NCBI GenBank assembly: GCA_003427395.1
Contig: BFEA01000053.1
Coordinates: forward strand, 717,700-745,514
Direction: 5' to 3'
From: Chara braunii
Taxonomy: Eukaryota; Streptophyta; Charophyceae; Charales; Characeae
DNA length: 27,815 bases
Below the pieces are notes generated by a model. That model saw only the letters and a list, made by a program, of their open reading frames with translations, did not search any database and was not told where the DNA came from. The position numbers were made by a program, and so were the translations under genes. Positions 9,881-20,274 of this stretch are shown here, piece after piece. Position 1 is the first letter of the stretch. Each line of letters begins with the position of its first letter.

Positions 9881-11366
9881 TGACCATTAAACTTGCATAA
9901 TGTAAACGATGAATATTAGTAAACCCGTCAATCTTCACTCATTTTAGGCATCACTGTGATTAAGTGCGCATTCGGGAGTGAACAGTGATGGCCGGTGGGA
10001 AGCAAGGGGTGACGGGAAGGAAAGACGACAAGCAGGGGAGATAGCTAGTGGAAGGAGAAGAAAAAGAAAAAGAAGGCAATGGTAAGGAAAAAAAAAAGAA
10101 AGACAGTGGAGGAGGAAGAGGATGGCGTAAAAGTGTAGAGGATGCATGATATACACATAAACAAGAGGGATGAATATATGACTAGATCCAAGGAATGCAG
10201 GAGGGAAAAAAGTCACGAAGGGAGAATGAGAGAAGTAGGAAGGAGGAGAAAACGAAGCTTGTGCAAGGTTAGTTCGCTTTTTCAATTGGACCACCTACAT
10301 TATCTTTTTTTGATATCGTCCATCTTGGTCATTAATTTGAATAGGTAGTGCAAACACTGTTGATTTCGGTCTCAGAGTCCTTAAAGGAGGTCCGATCAAA
10401 GGGATTGAGAAAGACACAACGAGCGGGGAAAATAGAGTCGAGGATGGTGAAAACGAGAGCGGGTGAAAAATCTATGACGAGCTGCGGCAGCTTCTTGTGT
10501 GGACAACTATCATTTGAATATCGTATATATGTGTGTGTGTGCGTGTGTAAATGAGTGAGTGACAGAGAAGGGGCACGCACCTGTTATATGAGGTAGTTTG
10601 CATAGGCGAGTTTGTCACGTACATTGGTCTTCAACTTGAAGTGACTTATGCTGCATATCGTAGGGTAAAATGTAATAGGTATTCAGTAGGATAGGTTGAG
10701 CGCAAAGGATCACATGGAAAGAGCTACGGTAAATACATTGTCGATGGTGGCAAGATAGTGCCGACCTTAACAGTTAAGTCGCCGCATTGCACTTATATGC
10801 CATGTAATTTTATGTAAATTGCTTTCTGCTTGGTATATGATTATCTGGACTCTAATGTAATGTTGTAATTTGATTTTCAACCTATCGCTCTCGCACACGT
10901 TCCTTGCTGTATTATTATTGTTATACTTAATAACATTATTTCTCTTATTTTATTATTATTATTATTGTTGTTATTACTATTTTTTTGCCATTACCACTTG
11001 TCATAATCTGATTGCTAACACGATCAAGAACGTGCATGTGAGCCCCGTGCGTGGGCAAAACAATGGTCGAGTTTACTCACGCTTGTATGGAACAAATCCA
11101 AATGTACACTGAGTCATTTGGACGGGAGTACAAAAGAGTGAAAGGATAACGTAGAGGAAAGAGGAGAAAAATGAGATACAAATGGGAATGAAGAAAGAAA
11201 TAAAGAGAGATTATGAGAAGAATGAGAAGAGGGAATAGAGACACAAAAAAAGGAGACAAGCAAGTAAGTGTGCCGTATGAACTATATAGCAGAATTAACC
11301 TCCGCCAAAGAAACATGCACCGTAACATGACAGTATTGGATCAGAAACCATATACATCCAATGCCA

Positions 11367-11400
<34 letters not shown>

Positions 11401-11633
11401 TTATCATTATTATTATTTTATTATTATTATATTATTATTATGATTATTATTATTTATTATTATTATTGTTATTATTATTAGTCCATTTGCCCATTGTGAA
11501 ACAATGTGTCTCTCGGCACTCACCGCGTGAGGAAAGACAGCAGAAGGTGGCGAACAAGAGGGGACTGGTAAAGGTAAAATGAAAGGAACGAAGGATTAAA
11601 TTATGGCAGCAAACTGGGTTTAACGGTCAAATA
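9881..11633 (+). other. Non-coding part of duplicon copy B
   Basis: This matches 2,380-4,020 of copy A. It contains purine-rich tracts (9,975-10,255; 11,110-11,280), a short GT run (10,526-10,545) and ATT-type microsatellites (10,908-10,980; 11,370-11,482). About 60 bp at 10,342-10,400 is absent from copy A. No coding region or RNA gene is recognised. Confidence 0.7.
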
Positions 11634-12170
11634 CTACAACAATCCAGTTGACTAGAATGTTGTTACTAAAAACGACACTATAGACTGGACTTGCCCCTGA
11701 ACGTTGTGCTAAGCAACTTTTGGATATTGGACTATCGATGCAATAATCTTGACTTTTGTATAACCGGTGTGAGGTTGACCACACTTGAGGGTGGTTAGCG
11801 TGGTCAACCATGCTACTGCAGAATTGAAATCTCGTGCGAGGTTGTGCATGAGGAACAAGGGGAGAAGAAGAAACAATGCAGAGAAGAGTGCAAGAGGGCT
11901 AAGCTTCAAACCGCATTATTCTAAGAGCGACTAGATGCCATTGTGGAACCCTCATAACAAGAAACGTTCAATATCTCCTCTATCAAATTTTCAGTGACCC
12001 CTCCTACATCTTGAAAGTCTTCTCCAACCCTTTTTTACTATTTCTGTGGCATATGTGAGGCGAAACAGTTGACAAAATCTTATTCTAACTAAGTTGTGTG
12101 ACGAAGGTCCCAAGCGAGACCTCAGGCTTTCCATCGATTGCACGAGCTCTGTCGGAGTTCAGGAGGAACT
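11634..12170 (+). repeat. 537-bp tandem duplication, unit 1
   Basis: This unit is followed head-to-tail by a second one at 12,171-12,707. I count about 15 substitutions (11 transitions) and no indel between them, about 97 % identity. Copy A has only one such unit (about 4,024-4,596), so the tandem event happened after the large duplication. The junction carries a 3-bp CTA shared by both original breakpoints. Confidence 0.95.
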
Positions 12171-12707
12171 CTACAACAATCCAGTTGACTAGAATGTTGT
12201 TACTAAAAACGACACTATGGACTGGACTTGCACCTGAACGTTGTGCTAAGCAACTTTTGGATATTTTACTATCGATGCAATAATCTTGACTTTTGTATAA
12301 CCGGTGTGAGGTTGACCACACTCGAGGGTGGTTAGCGTGGTCAACCATGCTACTGCAGAATTGAAATCTCGTGCGAGGTTGTGCATGAGAAACAAGGGGA
12401 GAAGAAGAAACAATGCAGAGAAGAGTACAAGAGGGCTAAGCTTCAAACCGTATCATTCTAAGAGCGACTGGATGCCATTGTGGAACCCTCATAACAAGAA
12501 ATGTTCAATATCTCCTCTATCAAATTTTCAGTGACCCCTCCTACATCTTGAAAGTCTTCTCCAACACTTTTTTACTATTTTTGTGGCATATGTGAGGCGA
12601 AACAGTTGACAAAATCTTATTCTAACTAAGTTGTGTGACGAAGGTCCCAAGCGGGACCTCAGGCTTTCCATCGATTGCACGAGCTCTGTCGAAGTTCAGG
12701 AGGAACT
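12171..12707 (+). repeat. 537-bp tandem duplication, unit 2
   Basis: This unit begins with CTACAACAATCC, as unit 1 does, and runs to AGGAGGAACT, after which the sequence continues as in copy A. Both units end in the RALSEFRRNS-type coding-like motif. Within unit 1 the motif DNA can form a hairpin, GAGTTC-AGGAG-GAACTC (12,155-12,171). Confidence 0.95.
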
Positions 12708-12939
12708 CTAGAGCCAGGGAACCATAAGGTGTCCGCATCTAATCCTTTTTCCTGTACTCGCTTACTAGTACGACCCTCTATTGGAGCGCCCGTATGACTA
12801 TGTGCTATATACCTTTTTGCCTTTCTTTATGACTAAAAATCATTAAAAGGAAAGAACTATACGCATGACGTAAGAATCTGTTTGATGGAGGGTATGAACC
12901 TTAATCGCACAGAAAAGGAACTCGATCCCTTGGGATTTG

Positions 12940-14380
12940 TCTGTGTATGTCTGAAGGTGAAAGTATTGACGATGTTAGCTCTGTATTTTATCCTTTAGAC
13001 AAATATCTCTAAAGATTCAAATCATAAAAGGTTAGGGAGACTACCTAGAGGGAGTTATGTCAATGTAGTATTATTCTCGACTAAATCGAAGCTTCCCTAT
13101 ATTGAACTTGAGATGGGGTCATATCGATAACAAAGAGGTTTTGAGATGATGTTGACATGTGTGTGATTGCATGTCGTCTTAATTGAGAATACTCATTATA
13201 AGTCTATACAAGACTATATGTTGTTGCCATATGGTAACAGGTTGGTTCACCAATTCAACCCTCACTCACCCTCGACGCCTACACTTTGCATCGACCTTTG
13301 CACTGAAAGGCATTTTCAATTTCGGGTCATTGTCTAAAGGGTCTGTGTTTGGCCAAAAACGGTCCTTGAATGACTAAAAGTCTGATGAGGATGAATAACT
13401 AGGTCGAAAAGAGGATGTATGGTTGAAAGGTTGTAAGTGTAAGTGTAATGTGGGTGAAAGTGAATAAAAGGTTGACTCCGTTAGAATTGTGTAATGTGAT
13501 TGACTCTTGTCTGTAGATTAATAAAAGGATCAGCCACACTATTCACTGCAACCCGTTGAGAAGTTTACATTGTCGAGCTCATCGGCCCCCGCGCGAGCGA
13601 GGGCCCTCCCGGCCGCGTCACGCAGGAGAAACTTAGCCTTTCAATTTTTTAGAGATAACTCGAGGATGACAACGCTATCCTGGGTCTTTATCCATATGTT
13701 TCATCAACGCTCGATTTTATACATTTGGTTTGATTATCCTGCCCTGTACTTTTCCCTGATGTTGACTAGATTAAAATTATTGCTAATCCGAAAAACCTTA
13801 TTCATTTCATGTTTTTTTCATCTACATATGTTTGAAAGATCAATGACATATGTTTTCCCTGCTGAATTCGGACTGTTTATGTAAATGCGTTAATTGTACA
13901 TGAAATCTCTTGCCTAATTTCTGAGTCTTATTTCGTTTCATATGTATGTGTGGTAGGGTAAAGAGATATGTTGAATGAATTTAATCACTAGGTAGGATGG
14001 GTATATGCCTTATGTGCAACCCCTGATAAATCAAGCATTGAAGAGATCATGCTCCGGAAAAAAGGTTAAGTTGTGAGTCACACCTATAAAAACTATTTAT
14101 AGTCAAAGCATAGTCAAAGCAGTATGAGCGAACGTTCGTCGGTTGATTCGACCTAAATTGTAAGTCGGTTCGAGAGATCAGCACCCCCATGCCCGACAAG
14201 TATACCGTTAGTCTTAGACGTTCAACCTCACGTATGCCTATGCTACGGTGATCGAGCAAACGCCCACGACTGACTTACCTCTGCGATTAAAAATAAAAAC
14301 CTTCGTACATGGGTCAGTACCTCAGCAGAGATACGCCTACCTAAGGATGGTGACAGTTCGTTAGGTAGAGGTGAGTTGTA
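12940..14380. other. Unassigned intergenic sequence
   Basis: No recognisable gene or repeat. A GC-rich patch lies at 13,577-13,622 between AT-rich flanks. The open frames at 13,183-13,377 and 13,570-13,884 are short, show no domain I know and have no supporting context. An 8-bp hairpin, CTACCTAA / TTAGGTAG, lies at 14,337-14,368. Confidence 0.6.
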
Positions 14381-14382
14381 CC

Positions 14383-14835
14383 TCACAAGGTCTTTCTCCT
14401 GTCGCAGGGGGTCGCAAGAGGTATAGCTGGCGCACACGGTCGGAGTTGGTCTTTGGCTGAAACGCTTCCAAAACTCCTGCGTGATGCGACCGTGAAATCC
14501 GACACTGAAAATACTTTGCGTTTGGGTGTGGGACCGTCGAGTCGGACACCGTCATTCATGCCGATAGGTAGACGACTACACAAAAAAAAGATTTCTTCAA
14601 ATCGTGGACAAGTCTGAATATGCTCCAGCAGTGTTTCCATTTCATCAGACCAATTCAAACGAGACTTACGTAAAAAATCGGACAGCGTCCGACATTGGAA
14701 ATATAAGGTAGATACCCTTGTTAGGGTTTCTGCCCCGACAAAAATATCATTCCGTTTGCTTGCGTAGGTATGCATGGCTAGTCGATATGGGAAGGTCCTG
14801 CGTCCGCGCGACTTTATCTTGAGTCTCGCGCACAA
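14383..14835 (-). pseudogene. Unidentified minus-strand open frame, possible remnant
   Basis: This 150-codon frame is one of the longer ones in the window without low-complexity composition. Read from the edge it starts at TTG; the first ATG is at about codon 20 (MHTYASKR). The peptide is mildly basic and mixes hydrophobic and charged residues (for example NWSDEMETLLEHIQTC), which looks more protein-like than the repeat translations elsewhere. I recognise no family, no signal peptide and no membrane segment. The DNA contains a repeated motif TCCGACAYTGRAAAT (14,498-14,512 and 14,688-14,702) and a small palindrome TCGGAC-AGC-GTCCGA, which favours a repeat origin over a host gene. Chance openness is a real alternative. 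Confidence 0.22.
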
Positions 14836-14892
14836 CGCCTAACCATTTTCAGTGCCAAAAGGTTATGAGTCGGATACTGAAGGGACTAGGAG

Positions 14893-15065
14893 TGTTTTTA
14901 TTTTTTTTATTTTTAGAGTGATGTAACGCGTGATAAAAATTGGATGCGTCCTAGTCGACCGACAATGAGTCGCGCTTGGGATTTGAACCCCCCAAAGCGT
15001 CGGTTCGTGTGCGGGTCTGAGAGAGGTGTGGGACCGTGCGTACCCCCTATGCTACAACGTACGAC
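14893..15065 (-). mobile_element. Candidate tRNA-derived SINE
   Basis: On the minus strand TAGCATAGGGGG (15,054-15,043) resembles the Pol III A box TRGCNNAGYNGG, and GGTTCAAATCC (14,989-14,979) matches the B box GGTTCRANTCC. They are 53 bp apart, longer than in a normal tRNA gene. About 60 bp downstream the sequence becomes an A-rich tail (14,918-14,896). This order, with A box, B box, body and A-rich tail, is that of a SINE. No complete cloverleaf is visible, so it is not a functional tRNA gene. No target duplication was confirmed. Confidence 0.35.
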
Positions 15066-15079
15066 AAACGCCCTCGGCC

Positions 15080-15295
15080 GCTACTTATCCACTATAGCCA
15101 ACCGCCTCACACGTCCTTCCTCCATCTTCTTCACCCATCCACCATAGCCAACCACCTCACATTTTCTTCCTTCTCCATCTTCTTCACCCATCTACCATAG
15201 CCAACCACCTCACACCTTCTTCCTCCACCATCTTGTTCACCTATCCACCATGGCCAACCACCTCACACCTTCTTCCTCCACCATCTCCTTCACCA
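15080..15295 (+). repeat. Four-copy ~53-bp tandem repeat
   Basis: The phrase CCACCATAGCCAACCACCTCACA recurs with its start at about 15,090, 15,141, 15,194 and 15,247 (spacings of about 50, 53 and 53 bp). CTTCCTCCATCTTCTTCACCC-type linkers lie between. Confidence 0.92.
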
Positions 15296-15394
15296 ACCAA
15301 GGGCTGTGGCCGACAAACCACCAAACGACAAAGGGGACCTTAGGTAGGACGGTAGGATAAGTAGGGGGGTAAGTTTGATTAGGCGTGGGAAATC

Positions 15395-15535
15395 TTCTCT
15401 CCCATTTCCTATCTCTTATTCTTCCCTCTTCCTTCCTCCTCTCTTCCTCCTCTCTTCCTCCTTCTCCCTATTTTCTCCTCCTCTTCTTCTTTTCCACCGC
15501 CGCCTTCCTCCTTCCATCTCCGCTCTTTCTTTTGC
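15395..15535 (+). repeat. Pyrimidine-rich (CTTCCTCC) tract
   Basis: This is almost pure C/T with CTTCCTCC and CTCTTCCTCC repetition. The two overlapping plus-strand open frames and the minus-strand one here are composition artefacts. Confidence 0.85.
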
Positions 15536-16689
15536 ATCCCGAAAACCTTGGCCTCACCCTTCCCTCCTCCTTTCTCTTGGCATGTGACTAACCCTCCTCC
15601 ACTCACTTGTTACATTGCGAGGGAACGAACGGTGAAAGCAATCACTCCTCACTTGCTGGAGAGAGTGGGCAAGGGAGGGGTTGCCGGTCCCTTGTGCCGC
15701 CACGAAGAAAAGGGAGAAGCACTTGAGAAATTGGGAGGGCTATGCCCTTGAGAATTGAAAGGAGGGAAAGAGAGAGCGTGGCGCAAGGTTAGTTGACTCA
15801 ACCATTTCCCCGACTACATGACTATGAGAAGAGGATGAAATGATTGAGCAAAGGAAGGAAAATGAAGGGAACCCCCCCCCCCCAAAAAAAAAAAGAAAAG
15901 TTAGGCATGCGGGAAAGGTTGTGTGTTGACCCCAATGGGGGATTGTATCGGTCTTTGCCTTTGTGTGAGATTGTGTAGGTGATTAAGCCTTGGGATGTCT
16001 TGAGCGGCACCGGGCGGGGAGAAACCGGACGGCAAAGGAAGAGGGAAAATGGGGCAAAGGGGCTAAGGAGCCCCTAGTGTAAAATCTACCCATGAAAGAT
16101 ACCCTTGTGTATGAGATCTGGAGTGCGAATGAAAGAAAGGAGTGAAACTTTGACTGATCGGAATGTGAAATAGCGTGTGTATGCGTATGAAGGCCCCGAA
16201 AGGACTAAGGGGCTTGCACCAGTGACGATGGATGGAGTGTGTGAGACACGAAGAATGCATAGAGGCGAGGGGGAAGACGACGTTGCCACACCTCGATGAC
16301 GCCATAGGGCAATTGTGTTTAGAGAAATGGTGTGTGGCCTAAGGATGACGCTTAGCCTATGCACAAAAGAAGAGGAACTCTCAAAGAATCTCTGGACTGT
16401 CAGTGTATGGGAATGAGCATTTGCTTGAAGAACACAACCAAAAATTAAAAAATCAACGTTTGCGGAATGACCAGTGAGACTACCACCCGGCGCGAGGGCT
16501 GAGCTACATCCCCAATGTCAAGCTCTCTCGCTCGACGACCCACCCCCATCCATCTCAAAGCACTAGGTGGGGCTGACCCTGGGACAAATGGCCCGCGCCC
16601 CTAGCATGAGCGTGGGCGGGCCGAGCCAACTCGGACCCGCAGTGGGGTCGACAAACGCTCGAAAGTCTACCGGGGTTTGGCCCTACAAC
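15536..16689. other. Unassigned intergenic sequence
   Basis: No recognised gene. A 12-bp C-run directly followed by an 11-bp A-run occurs at 15,872-15,894. The region at 16,490-16,640 is GC-rich. Open frames at 16,063-16,364 on the minus strand are short and overlapping, with no identifiable domain. Confidence 0.6.
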
Positions 16690-17062
16690 GGGACTGGCAC
16701 ATGCCCAATCCCATGTAGATGAACAATCACTCCCACGTTAAAAATAGTGTGGGACTGTGTTAATTTTAGCACGAGATTAGGACAGGCTCAGTCCCAACTA
16801 GACGAATAGTCAGTCCCACACTAAAAATAAAGTGGGACTATGCTAATTTTAACACGGGACTGGGATAGGCCCAGTCCCAAGTTGACGAACAGTCAGTCCC
16901 ACGCTACAAATAGTGTGGGACTGTGCTAATTTTAGCATGGGACTGGGACAGGCTCTGTCCCACGTAGGCGAACAGACAGTCCCACGCTAAAAGTAATGTG
17001 GGACTGTGCTAATTTTAGCAGGGGACTGGGGCAGGCCCAGTCCCAAGCAGACGAGCAGTCAG
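16690..17062 (+). repeat. 83-bp tandem array with nested hairpins (~4.5 units)
   Basis: GGGACT starts recur at exactly 83-bp spacing (16,751; 16,834; 16,917; 17,000), with a partial unit before and after. Each unit contains up to three inverted repeats. In unit 16,834-16,916, GGGACTGGG (16,856-16,864) pairs with CCCAGTCCC (16,870-16,878), and AGTCCCACGCTA (16,895-16,906) pairs with TAGTGTGGGACT (16,911-16,922) with one G-T wobble. Another unit has GCTAA-TT-TTAGC (16,925-16,936). Diverged units mostly keep the pairing potential. Confidence 0.93.
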
Positions 17063-17172
17063 GCTTGTGGGAAATTTGAGGATGGGGAGGTAAATTATGC
17101 TCGACCTTGATGAGGGTTCTGAAAATATTCTCATCCAGGATATAGACTGACCGAACCCAAGGACTGGGGTCG

Positions 17173-18858
17173 GTGCTTGGTTGTGAAAAACAGGGATTCG
17201 GTGTTGGAATCAAGATGACGTGGTGGCTATCAGCCCCAATCCATTCCAACGGACTGGAAATGTCAATAAATGTAAAGGACGGGGTATCCGTCGTTCTTCC
17301 AGAAGAAGGGACCTGGACAGATCTAGAGCCAGCATATCAGACTGTGATGTTGGGCGAAGGGGATGCCTTCCTTTGGATAGAAACTTTGTGGACCAAGGTT
17401 AGTCTGACACGGCTGACGCCGAGTTTGACTGATCTGGAATTCCAAGGGACAGTGGAAGTCCGGGGGTGGATCCACATATTCTAGGAAGGAGAGAACACAA
17501 TGGTTGTAGACTTGGTACTGGGGATGCTCCCGCACAAACCGTTTAGGCGGGCGGGACGGAAAGTAGTATGGGTTGCATGTCAGCAGGCGGAAATGGAAAT
17601 GACAAGATAAATGTGCAGGTGGAACTCGGGGATAGAGAGAATGTGAGGCGACCACTTAGAAGAATGAGGTGCGTGTTGCCTCCGTTCTTGATGACGCTGT
17701 CTTCGGAACCTGGAATAGGCAGCTGCAAATATGTCAGTCCATGACGAACCTCGGACTGTACCAATGCGCCAGGCAAGACTTCTTCTGACTCTCAATTGAG
17801 AAGGGACCCTTCGCAGGGAATTGGGCGAAATAGCTAGTCGAGGTGCTGAACTGCCTTAGCATAGACGTCTTGTACGTCTCGAGTCCCGTGCATTAAATGA
17901 TAGTCCAAAAAAATGTGGCAATAGGGGAAACATTTATGGAGGGACTAGGGGAACTATTTCATGAGGAAGAGGATTACCTCACCAACGAGGAGGATGAGGA
18001 TGCAATTGAGAACTGAGACTTTTGAGGAGAAGGGCCCTAAGTATGGGTGGTATGGATGGTCGGCGCTATGCAGGAAACAAAATGGCTAGAAAACAACGTC
18101 TAAATAATCGTATGTTTAGAGGATGGAAACCAAGGCAGCTGGAGCAAGGAATAAAAATGAAGTTGCTGACAAGAAATGAGTGGAGGGGAACTATTTGCGA
18201 CTTGGTGGGGGTGGAGCTCGCACATGAACTCTCATATCTGTGAGTGGAGAGGATGTGGAACCTGATAAGGGAAGAAGAGGAGAGGGACGAGATAGCTGAG
18301 GGGAATGTGGAATCCCTTGGGACGGTTTGTCTATCACAGAAGGGCTGACACCTGTTTTGCGTAACCCTAGCATCCGAGCATGACCCAATGTGGATCTTAG
18401 GAGAGGCCAAGCAGTAGACCCGCGACAAGGCGGAGGAGTTCGCCAACGAAGGATGGGATGAGATTAGCGACATAGTCGTAATGTGAGGATGGAAAGAGCT
18501 CAGGCTACCGTGTTAGTTAGCCCAGGTGTGGGTATTGTACTCTGTGGCAGATTGGTTCGGAGGATATGCATATATTTACAGGGTAGCGGAATCCCTAGAC
18601 GAGATAAACCTGCAATTTGTGTGGCTGGTCGATGCTTTCTACAAAATCTCGATGGAAAAAGGACCCTTCTACTATGGTGATATAGCCAAGGAAGTCGTCG
18701 TCATCCTGAAAGTCATCTGGGACGATCGAACTGAGGTGGACGACGAAACAAAGGATGATATACTCCGCCGTGAAGTGGCAACGACTCCTTCGTATGTAGG
18801 TGACGTGTTCTTCTTGTTCGAAGTCCCGGTGGTTCTGACCCACGGGTGCCCTCGCTAG
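17173..18858 (+). pseudogene. Decayed, unidentified protein-coding region
   Basis: A chain of plus-strand open fragments reads like protein but is broken by stops and frameshifts. Frame 1 is open at 17,173-17,484 (first ATG at 17,215; contains MTWWLSAPIHSNG) and continues past TAG to TAA at 17,608. Frame 3 is open to TGA at 17,742. Frame 2 is open at 17,897-18,016 and ends in an acidic stretch (EEEDYLTNEEDEDAIEN). Frame 1 then holds from 18,010 to TAG at 18,856, interrupted only by TGA 18,241, TGA 18,346, TAG 18,415, TGA 18,484 and TAG 18,514. Its start is Arg/Lys-rich (KMARKQRLNNRMFRGWKPR), and its last intact piece is 114 codons. I recognise no domain, so a transposon protein, an old viral insertion or a host gene all remain possible. 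The hairpin array at 16,690-17,062 lies just upstream. Confidence 0.42.
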
Positions 18859-19742
18859 AGTATGCAAAACGTCGCGAGAGTAATAAAAAAATAGGAGAAT
18901 CAAAATACGTATAAAATGAGGTTAACGTAGGGAAGTCGCTGTATATTGTATGAAAACCGACGGTGCAAATTAGGAAAGACTAAACCAAGGAAGCACGAAA
19001 TTTCGATGGATGCAGTGGTTGACCGCAAGAGAGCAAGAAGTGAGGCGCCTCTCGATGACTTGAAAACAAACATTTTTGGAAGACAGACCACTGGGGATCC
19101 TACGGCCTCGTTGTCGGCACAAATACGCTTACAAGGGTATCCGCCCTTATTTTTGCAAGTGACAGAAAAATAAGCTCAGTTTAAAGTTTGAATACATCGC
19201 GCGAGTCGTGGTTTTGTAAGATTGTTTGCGTTGACTGAATGGTTGACTAGAGTAGAGAGTGTGTGGGCGTGCAGACTTAAACACGTGATCTCTTTTTTTG
19301 TAGATGATTGTAAGGTTGGCATGGTTGCTGGCCAAATTTTTAGTTCTGATTAAACTAAGATTAAAAGGTTGTCTGATGATTGAAATGCTTGAATGCGATA
19401 TGTACGTACGTACAGAGGGCGACACCGACAACAATGTGGCTTTGAAACGTTTTTAGTAGGTCTACGAGTCACACAATACTCGCTTATATAGGTGCCTGTT
19501 AATGTTAAGCTCAACCTTAGGTCTAGCACTATTGGTTACAATGTCGAACTTTCAACAGGGAGATTCAGGGATCGATGATAGCAGCGGTAGCACATTAGTA
19601 CCGGAGCGGCGAGGAGGAGCCTAGCGGACGAGGGTCCGACGCGCTTATTCCTTTTGGTTTGCCGTCCGCCGAACCGGGAAGGAACAAGCGGTTCTATTAT
19701 TATTATTATTTAATCGGACGTGACACCCGCCACGGCAGGCAA
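18859..19742. other. Unassigned intergenic sequence
   Basis: Mixed composition. There is a short ATT microsatellite at 19,694-19,711 and a short tandem TACG run at 19,402-19,412. Short open frames at 18,946-19,173 (plus) and 19,147-19,434 (minus) have no recognised domain. Confidence 0.55.
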
Positions 19743-20051
19743 TCACAACAGTCGAGGATCTTGAATATGCGTCTCTTTCGGCAGACTCGTTTGGGTTGCT
19801 GGCAAAGTTCCTTTACCCTGCACATCTTGAAAATGTGGACCGAGGAGTTCAATGTGCATGCGAGCTAGTGGGTGATTAGCCCCAAGGAGGAAGAAACCAG
19901 GGTGGTGCGGATCCTTTGCGGGCGTATCACCCACCAACCACGAGTTTGTTGCGAGAGGTTTGACTGCGCTCATACCCGTTGGACCTAGCAAGGTAGTGAT
20001 CGATGCCTGAGTAGCGGTCGGGGCACCAAGGCGGGGCCACAATGTGGTCAA
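19743..20051 (-). pseudogene. Unidentified minus-strand open frame
   Basis: A 102-codon frame starting at an ATG, with balanced composition rich in Pro, Thr, Leu and Gly (for example PHHPGFFLLGANHPLARM) and no low-complexity run. It has no recognised domain, no splice or promoter context, and no neighbour on the same strand that extends it. It may be a fragment of a decayed element or a chance open frame. Confidence 0.2.
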
Positions 20052-20274
20052 TTTACATAGGATCCCTTCCCCTCACTTGGTTTTCAAAGTTCTCATGGAA
20101 ATATTGACCCCTACCACCAAGATCTGCACTGGGGCCCGCTGCATGTGGGTCGTGTTGCAGGCTTAGCGGTATAGTGCCCTCCCTGCCGATCGATCGAATA
20201 GGGGATCAATGGGATGGGTGCATAGGTCGCGCGTCCCAGCGCCATCAGCCACTCAGAGTTGGCGGGCCCGGTAG

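Larger units (their letters stand above)
5695..12939 (+). repeat. Segmental duplication, copy B (with insertions)
   Basis: This is the second, complete-looking copy of the block at 1-4,821. It is longer because of a 1.4-kb insertion at 6,221-7,618, about 290 bp at 8,775-9,066 absent from copy A, a 537-bp tandem duplication at 11,634-12,707, and smaller extra pieces near 10,040-10,080 and 10,342-10,400. Its true left end may lie as far back as about 5,340, but this cannot be tested because the matching part of copy A falls outside the window. The block could be a large tandem repeat unit or a decayed mobile element. I recognise no protein domain in it. Confidence 0.88.

Noticed and set aside
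11361-11582. Tyr/Ile/Leu-rich open frame resembling a membrane protein
   Set aside because: It is a translation of an ATT microsatellite.
14943-15065. A tRNA gene on the minus strand
   Set aside because: Pol III box-like motifs are present, but the spacing is too long and no acceptor, D or anticodon stems could be drawn, so it is kept only as a SINE candidate.
16805-16830. CACTA words in the 83-bp array as a CACTA transposon end
   Set aside because: Only one unit has CACTA; the others have CGCTA. No terminal inverted repeat or 3-bp target duplication was seen.
18066-18473. 135-codon minus-strand open frame
   Set aside because: It is antisense to the decayed plus-strand reading frame, Ser-rich, and has the look of a coding-strand shadow.
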